From JALOBO01 sp023228225 (GTDB taxonomy: Bacteria; Bacillota; Clostridia; Christensenellales; UBA1242), in contig JBAYMN010000003.1 of assembly GCA_041663585.1 (NCBI GenBank), positions 1-64,000 of the forward strand: 64,000 nucleotides of DNA, in the 5' to 3' direction. Every line of letters starts with the position of its first letter. Within the stretch, counting starts at the first letter, position 1. The notes beneath the pieces are model-generated. The model was not told where the DNA came from. It ran no database searches and saw only the letters and a program-made list of their open reading frames with translations. The position numbers were made by a program, and so were the translations under genes. Positions 59,528-64,000 of this stretch are shown here, piece by piece.

Positions 59528-60847
59528 TTAAAAGGGAAAACGCAAGCCCTTGCCACTAGAAAATTGTTTCATTAATTGTTTAGTTTGTTCAAATTGTTTT
59601 AATAACTGGTTTACTTCACTGATTGTTGTCCCGCTACCATCGGCTATTCGCTTTTTTTGATTACCTTTTATAATGTCGGGATTAATGCGTTCTCTTTTAG
59701 TCATACTCAGTATTATTGCTTTATTTTTTTGTATGATTTTTTCATCAACCTGTGGGTTAACACCTTTTAATTTATTGCCCATTCCGGGAATCATTGCCAT
59801 AATATCGGTTAGACTGCCCATCTTTTTTAAGTTTTCAAATTGAACTAAGTAATCTTCAAGCGTAAAGTTGTTTTTTCTAAACGATTCTTCCATTTTTTTA
59901 GCGGTCTTTTCATCTATGGATTCCTGTGCTTTTTCTATTAAAGTAAGCACATCTCCCATACCTAAAATTCGCGAAGCCATTCGGTCGGGGTAAAATGGCT
60001 CTAAATTTGCAAGTTTTTCGCCTACCGAACAGAACTTAATAGGTTTTCCAATTACCGCTCTAATAGATAATGCAGCACCGCCCCTAGTATCGCCATCAAG
60101 TTTTGTAAGTACAACTCCGGTAATATCTAATTTGTCATTGAATGCTACCGCTGTGTTAACAGCATCTTGTCCTGTCATAGAATCTACAACCAATAAAATT
60201 TCAATAGGTTTTACAGCGTTTTTTATGTCAACTAATTCTTGCATTAATTCTTCATTAATCTGCATTCTGCCGGCTGTATCAAGTAGTATTGCATCATAAC
60301 CTAATTTAGTAGCATATTCAACCGCTTGTTTGGCGATTTTAACTGGATTTTGCTTGCCTTGTTCAAACACTTCTACATCAATAGACTTCGCCACAACTTG
60401 TAATTGAGTGATTGCCGCCGGTCTATAAATATCGCAAGCCACTAAAAGTGGTTTTTTGCCTTGTTTTTTAAGTGTTAATGCAAGTTTCCCCGCTAATGTA
60501 GTTTTGCCCGCACCTTGTAGTCCACACAACATTATAACAGCAGGATTAATTGAGCCAAAGTTTAATTTAGAATTTATTCCACCCATTAAATTAGTAAGTT
60601 CTTCATTTACAACTTTAACAACTTGTTGAGCGGGGGTTAAACTTTCTAAAATAACTGTACTTTTTGCCTTTCCCGATATTTTGCTTATAAAATTTTTAAC
60701 AACTAAAAAATTAACATCGGCTTCAAGCAATGCAAGTTTAACTTCACGCATTGCTTTGTCTATGTCATCAGAAGTTAAACGACCATGTCCGCTTAATTTA
60801 ATAAAAATATCATTAAGTTTTGTGCTGAGTGAAGAAAATAAACTCAT
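59528..60847 (-). CDS. ffh: Signal recognition particle protein Ffh
   Basis: The 439-residue SRP GTPase has an N-domain helix bundle, the G-domain (LCGLQGAGKTTLAGKL, LLDTAGRMQ, TKLDGDTRGG) and the M-domain that binds 4.5S RNA and signal peptides (DIMAMIPGMGNKLKG, TKRERINPDIIKGNQKKRIA). It targets membrane proteins. TTAGGAG precedes the ATG. It follows ylxM after about 20 bases. Confidence 0.97.
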   Translation of the reverse strand: MSLFSSLSTKLNDIFIKLSGHGRLTSDDIDKAMREVKLALLEADVNFLVVKNFISKISGKAKSTVILESLTPAQQVVKVVNEELTNLMGGINSKLNFGSINPAVIMLCGLQGAGKTTLAGKLALTLKKQGKKPLLVACDIYRPAAITQLQVVAKSIDVEVFEQGKQNPVKIAKQAVEYATKLGYDAILLDTAGRMQINEELMQELVDIKNAVKPIEILLVVDSMTGQDAVNTAVAFNDKLDITGVVLTKLDGDTRGGAALSIRAVIGKPIKFCSVGEKLANLEPFYPDRMASRILGMGDVLTLIEKAQESIDEKTAKKMEESFRKNNFTLEDYLVQFENLKKMGSLTDIMAMIPGMGNKLKGVNPQVDEKIIQKNKAIILSMTKRERINPDIIKGNQKKRIADGSGTTISEVNQLLKQFEQTKQLMKQFSSGKGLRFPF

Positions 60848-60868
60848 TAATTTCTCCTAAACTAATTT

Positions 60869-61204
60869 TTATGGCACAATAGTATCTAAAATTTGCTTTA
60901 TGCTGGTAATCAGTTGATTTTTTTCAATTTTTTCATCTTGTACTTTCTGTATAAGTGACTCAACTAAATCTTTTGCCAGCATATAACGCTCTAATAATTT
61001 AAAATTGGTTTCTAATTTATTTAAAGTGTTTACAGCCCGCCTAAGTAAGTCGCTTATTGCCTGCCTTGTTACGCCAAATTCTTCGGCAATTTCCTTTAAA
61101 CTTTGATTTTGGTCATAGTATTTATTTACAATTTCGTTCTGCTTTTTGGTAAGATTATTGCCATAAAATTCCGCAAGCAGACTTATTTTTAAATTCTTAT
61201 CCAT
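60869..61204 (-). CDS. ylxM: YlxM-type helix-turn-helix protein (UPF0122)
   Basis: The 111-residue protein has a sigma-region-4-like helix-turn-helix: NQSLKEIAEEFGVTRQAISD near residue 33, in the YlxM family that is almost always next to ffh. It is thought to modulate SRP assembly or activity. AAGGGTGAT lies ahead of the ATG. A 7-bp inverted repeat (GTAAAGT/ACTTTAC, 61224-61243) lies in its leader. ftsY, often the next neighbour, is absent. Confidence 0.92.
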   Translation of the reverse strand: MDKNLKISLLAEFYGNNLTKKQNEIVNKYYDQNQSLKEIAEEFGVTRQAISDLLRRAVNTLNKLETNFKLLERYMLAKDLVESLIQKVQDEKIEKNQLITSIKQILDTIVP

Positions 61205-61249
61205 AACAAATCACCCTTAAAGGTGTAAAGTATTTTTACTTTACAGCAG

Positions 61250-61278
61250 AGTATACACTAGCATATAAATTTTGTCAA
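61250..61278 (-). promoter_or_regulatory. Sigma-A promoter of the ylxM-ffh operon
   Basis: On the minus strand TTGACA (61278-61273), 17 bases, TATACT (61255-61250). Confidence 0.75.
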
Positions 61279-61341
61279 TATTTTTATACAACTTTTTGAG
61301 AAGTTTCGTTTTTTTAAATTATTAATTTGTTTAAAAAATGC

Positions 61342-61366
61342 AAAAAGAGGTAATTAGCCTCTTTTT
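61342..61366 (-). terminator. Rho-independent terminator of rnpB
   Basis: AAAAAGAGG (61342-61350) and CCTCTTTTT (61358-61366) pair with a 7-base loop. On the minus strand it ends in a T-run. Confidence 0.8.
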
Positions 61367-61372
61367 TTACAC

Positions 61373-61713
61373 AAATCAGAATAGTCTATAAGCCGAGTTC
61401 TGTATTAAACGACCATCTATCTAGACCTAATATTTCTAATAGGTTCCAGCGATTCTTTGAAAGCACGGCGGGCAGCCTTAACGCTTTCATTCGATCTTGC
61501 ATCAAGTGGGGTTTACATAATCACCAAGTTACCATGGTGTTGGTGAGCTCTTACCTCGCCTTTCCATCCTTACATATTGCTATGCGGTATATCTCTGTTG
61601 CACTTTCCTTGGAGTCGCCTCCACCGGTAGTTAGCCGGCACCCTGCCCTATGATGCTCGGACTTTCCTCATTATATATTACTATATACTGCGGTCGTCTG
61701 GCTATCTGACTTG
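61373..61713 (-). ncRNA. rnpB: RNase P RNA
   Basis: On the minus strand the RNA runs from AAGTCAGATAG to CTATTCTGATTT, which pair as helix P1. The conserved core GAGGAAAGTCCGAGC lies near the 5' end and ACAGAACTCGGCTTA near the 3' end. GGGCAGGGTGCCGGCTAA is also typical. It is about 341 bases, with a perfect sigma-A promoter just upstream and a terminator just downstream. It is the catalytic part of RNase P, which removes tRNA 5' leaders. Confidence 0.95.
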
Positions 61714-61716
61714 TAG

Positions 61717-61745
61717 ATTATAACATTGCCAAATAACTTTGTCAA
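61717..61745 (-). promoter_or_regulatory. Consensus sigma-A promoter of rnpB
   Basis: On the minus strand TTGACA (61745-61740), exactly 17 bases, TATAAT (61722-61717). The RNA would start close to base 61713. Confidence 0.85.
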
Positions 61746-61752
61746 TATTTTT

Positions 61753-62003
61753 ATTCCGCTTGCCTAACGGGCAAGCGGAATTTTTTGTTCCGCCGTCGCT
61801 ACCGCTAGGCAGAAATCGGCACCGCACAAAAACAATCTATGCAAGTCTTAGGCTTTGCCTGACTTGCTTATTTTGAGTGATAACCTATGAAGGAAGGGAT
61901 TAGCGGAATATAATTCCGCGGTTAAAAGGGAAACGCACGAGCCCAGCGGTTAGCAAATTTTAATTTTCGTGTCCGCTACTTATCGGCTCGTGGTTTCCCT
62001 TTT
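61753..62003. repeat. Structured, GC-richer intergenic element before sigK
   Basis: This gap of about 330 bases has four stems. (1) ATTCCGCTTGCC (61753-61764) with its inverse (61770-61781), then TTTTTT on the plus strand. (2) GCAAGTC/GACTTGC (61841-61847, 61861-61867) with inner AGGC/GCCT. (3) GCGGAAT/ATTCCGC (61903-61909, 61913-61919). (4) A stem of about 24 bp, 61924-61949 with 61973-62003. GCGGAA recurs in stems 1 and 3. No reading frame with a ribosome site is seen. It may be an ncRNA, a leader of sigK, or a decayed mobile repeat. Confidence 0.55.
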
Positions 62004-62077
62004 GAAGTTGTACATGCAAAATAAGACATAATGCGACATATATTATTAATGCAATTAAAAGGAGTGTGCCGCAAAAA

Positions 62078-62779
62078 ATGATAATTGAAAGCTTTGTAAC
62101 CTTTATGAACAAGATAATGCTTTTTTCGGCGTACATCAATAATAACTCTTCTTTTCCAAAACCTTTGACACTTGAACAAGAAAAAGAATGCTTTGAAAGG
62201 TTGAAAAAAGGAGATATGGAGGCAAAGGAAACACTTATTAATCATAATTTAAGATTGGTGGCACACATAGTAAAAAAATATAGCAATGCTGCAGAAGCCG
62301 ATGATTTAATTTCGGTTGGATCAATTGGATTAATTAAAGCAATAAACACATTTGAATATGGTAAAGGCACACAGTTATCTACTTATGCCGCACGCTGTAT
62401 AGAAAACGAAATTTTAATGTTAATACGCGTAAACAAAAAGCACAAATCGGTTTTTTCTTTAAGCGAAAAATTAGGCAATGATAAAGATGGAAACGAAATA
62501 TGTTTAATGGATATTATAAGCACGGGCGAAGAAACTGTTATTGACCAAGTCGAATCAAACATTTTGACCGAAAAACTAATTGCAATTATTAAAAAAACGC
62601 TTTCGCCACGCGAATTCAGCATTATTTGTATGCGGTATGGTGTTGGCGGAGTACCAGCATTAACCCAACGAGAAGTAGCAAAAAAACTAGGAATTTCCCG
62701 TTCTTATATTTCCCGTTTAGAAAAAAAATCGCTAGAATTAATCCGCCTAAAAGTAAAACAAAACGACCTGTTTTTTTAA
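62078..62779 (+). CDS. sigK: Sporulation sigma factor sigma-K, with pro-sequence
   Basis: The 233-residue protein starts MIIESFVTFMNKIMLFSAYI. That hydrophobic pro-sequence precedes FPKPLTLEQEKECFERLKKG, as in pro-sigma-K, which is cut at the end of sporulation in the mother cell. HNLRLVAHIVKKY and GLIKAINTFEYGKGTQLSTY are region 2; REVAKKLGISRSYISRLEK is region 4. AAAGGAG lies 13 bases before this ATG; a GTG four codons earlier is too close to it. The frame is intact, with no skin-type insertion. Confidence 0.9.
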   Translation: MIIESFVTFMNKIMLFSAYINNNSSFPKPLTLEQEKECFERLKKGDMEAKETLINHNLRLVAHIVKKYSNAAEADDLISVGSIGLIKAINTFEYGKGTQLSTYAARCIENEILMLIRVNKKHKSVFSLSEKLGNDKDGNEICLMDIISTGEETVIDQVESNILTEKLIAIIKKTLSPREFSIICMRYGVGGVPALTQREVAKKLGISRSYISRLEKKSLELIRLKVKQNDLFF

Positions 62780-62807
62780 CACAAATCTAATTTTGATTTT
62801 ATAAAAA

Positions 62808-63533
62808 TTACTTTTTAAATACAAATATATATTCATGAGCTAACAGTAAAAAATTGTATTTTTCACTATTAGTTTTCCAAAATCCGGTTGCTTTGCAGTT
62901 ATGCTGCTCTTTTATAATTATTTCCTTTATTTTAAATCCAGCCGAAATAAATTTTTGCATGGTTTCAAATCCAAGAGGATAAACCATACCATGACTTCTT
63001 GTATCACCCATAACAATTGCACAAAACTTACCATCTTTTAAAACTCTGTAACTTTCTTTCGCTACATCTTCAATTTTATTTAAGAATTCTTTTGTTTTAA
63101 GATGTGATAAATCTCCATCTATATTTTCGCTATATTTTATAATGTTTGCATATGGCGGATGCGTACATACAAGATCAATTGACTCATCATTAAGTTTATA
63201 TAAATCACAAGCATTACCAACAAATGTTTGTATTTTTGGACTATTTATTGAATCAAAAATTAATTTTGAGTTTGTATTGTCAATAGCAACTGGGTTTATA
63301 TCTATTCCAATGGCATTTCTATTATTTAATTTGCATTCAATTAAAGTAGTACCCCCACCAACAAACTGGTCTAGTACTGTGTCATTCTCTTTTGAGTATC
63401 TTAATATTAAATTTTTTGCAACAAACGGAGAAAAATTACCACGATATTTTGCATCATGTGTCGCCCATTTTCCGCGTATTGGGAAGCTCCAAATAGTATT
63501 TGTTTCTAATTCAAAATTGCTTTTATCTTCCAT
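62808..63533 (-). CDS. DNA methyltransferase of the DpnII-type R-M locus
   Basis: The 241-residue protein has DNA amino-methyltransferase motifs. VLDQFVGGGTTLIE (near 53) is the SAM loop, and CTHPPYANIIKY near 128 is the catalytic (S/D/H)PPY motif. FxGxG preceding PPY gives an alpha-like or gamma-like order. WSFPIRGKWATHDAKYRGNF near residue 14 is typical of small N4/N6 enzymes. It would protect host sites. It lies nine bases downstream of the endonuclease gene. The base and site are inferred from that partner (GATC). No clear ribosome site. Confidence 0.82.
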   Translation of the reverse strand: MEDKSNFELETNTIWSFPIRGKWATHDAKYRGNFSPFVAKNLILRYSKENDTVLDQFVGGGTTLIECKLNNRNAIGIDINPVAIDNTNSKLIFDSINSPKIQTFVGNACDLYKLNDESIDLVCTHPPYANIIKYSENIDGDLSHLKTKEFLNKIEDVAKESYRVLKDGKFCAIVMGDTRSHGMVYPLGFETMQKFISAGFKIKEIIIKEQHNCKATGFWKTNSEKYNFLLLAHEYIFVFKK

Positions 63534-63542
63534 TAAACACCA

Positions 63543-64000
63543 TTACACCAATAAGTCTTTTAATCTACCAATTTCTAAATCATTAATATTATATAAATTT
63601 TCTAGGATATCAAAGGTTTCTTCTAAATTATTTTTTGCATCTGCCCAACCGAGACCATCGGTTATCCAAATAAATTTAAAACCTTTTATATTTTTTGATT
63701 CTAGTGCAAGGGTTTTGTAACTTCTTGCAGTTTCATTAAGTTTTGAACCACCGCTTGAATAAAAATTTGTTTCAATTGCATATATTATATTTTTTGTTTT
63801 AACAACATAATCAAATCTTTTTGTTACTTTACCACTATTAGAAAGGGCTGATAAATCAATATTCCATTTGCTTTCAATGTCTTTTAAATACATTTCTTTA
63901 AAATAATTTTTATTTTTTTCAAAGCCAACTTTTTCAATATATCCCTCAACAACATTTTCCATCAAGTGTCCACCGCGATTTTTTCTTCCATTTGAGCCTA
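63543..64000 (-). CDS. dpnII: Type II restriction endonuclease, DpnII family, 5' end cut by window
   Basis: The frame is open to base 64000 (NGRKNRGGHLMENVVEG near the edge), so the gene continues outside; a TTG at 63965 is probably not its start. The visible 152 residues match the C-terminal half of DpnII/MboI: YAIETNFYSSGGSKLNETAR, FKFIWITDGLGW and ETFDILENLYNINDLE. The family cuts GATC. The catalytic region is FDYVV followed by AIETN. The methyltransferase gene follows at once; a second (Dam-like) enzyme, usual for DpnII systems, may lie beyond the window. Confidence 0.88.
   Translation of the reverse strand, partial: GSNGRKNRGGHLMENVVEGYIEKVGFEKNKNYFKEMYLKDIESKWNIDLSALSNSGKVTKRFDYVVKTKNIIYAIETNFYSSGGSKLNETARSYKTLALESKNIKGFKFIWITDGLGWADAKNNLEETFDILENLYNINDLEIGRLKDLLV

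Noticed and set aside
61976..62245. A minus-strand ORF opposite the start of sigK
   Set aside because: It is antisense to a clear sigma-factor gene, has no ribosome site and gives a low-complexity Phe-rich product.
62078..62779. A skin-like insertion in sigK
   Set aside because: The reading frame is continuous from pro-sequence to region 4.
63543..63965. A complete 140-residue endonuclease starting at 63965
   Set aside because: The frame is open further to the window edge with DpnII-like residues (NGRKNRGGHL), so the gene is cut by the window and not short.
1..64000. A Mollicutes origin with TGA read as Trp
   Set aside because: TGA ends def and rsmB, and Trp is encoded by TGG throughout, so the standard bacterial code applies.

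Overview
The window is AT-rich DNA from a low-GC Gram-positive bacterium of the Clostridia type. Gene order around rpoZ-priA-def-fmt-rsmB-rlmN-rsgA-rpe-spoVM-rpmB-fakA, ylxM-ffh-rpsP-khpA-rimM-trmD and hrcA-grpE-dnaK-dnaJ-rsmE-mtaB-rpsU follows Bacillota. TGA serves as a stop codon, so the code is standard and not mollicute-like. A SpoVM-like microprotein and an uninterrupted sigma-K gene indicate an endospore former or a recent descendant. GTG and TTG starts are common. Most housekeeping promoters seen are TTGACA-like with 17-base spacers.

Region 1 (1-6.7 kb) is accessory. It has a HAD phosphatase cut by the window edge, a GT2 glycosyltransferase and a SAM methyltransferase on the minus strand, and a GDP-D-glycero-D-manno-heptose pathway (hddA, an hddC-gmhB fusion, gmhA) on the plus strand. 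It ends at 6671-6722 in the 3' half of a tRNA-Leu(UAA), starting in the anticodon loop. This is what a tRNA-targeted integration leaves, so the heptose block is probably one end of a genomic island.

Region 2 (6.8-20.6 kb) carries envelope and signalling genes, all on the minus strand. There is a P-type ATPase. An ECF sigma factor is coupled to a membrane anti-sigma-like protein whose outer domain is homologous to a lipoprotein encoded just upstream. A second large lipoprotein follows, then an ABC exporter whose ATPase is fused to a YwaF-like membrane domain, then YqeY and an ankyrin-repeat protein.

Region 3 (20.8-39 kb) is core: fakA, rpmB, spoVM, rpe, rsgA, rlmN, rsmB, fmt, def, priA, rpoZ, then gatB, gatA, gatC, ligA and pcrA. 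Region 4 (39-42 kb) has one orphan protein, two divergent short-chain dehydrogenases and rpsU, which is too short to stand out among ORFs. Region 5 (42-49.3 kb) is the heat-shock operon behind a CIRCE operator. Its GrpE has a cysteine-rich N-terminus with five CxC motifs.

Region 6 (49.4-61.7 kb) holds trmFO, topA, dprA, yifB, rplS, yraN, a decayed rnhB remnant, rbgA, trmD, rimM, khpA, rpsP, ffh, ylxM and RNase P RNA. Region 7 (61.7-64 kb) has a structured GC-richer intergenic segment, sigK, a DNA methyltransferase and a DpnII-family endonuclease running off the window.

The best candidates for undescribed biology are the ECF sigma/anti-sigma/lipoprotein module with its putative autoregulated promoter, the YwaF-ABC fusion transporter, the CxC-repeat GrpE, and the structured element before sigK that shares a hairpin with the lipoprotein locus.
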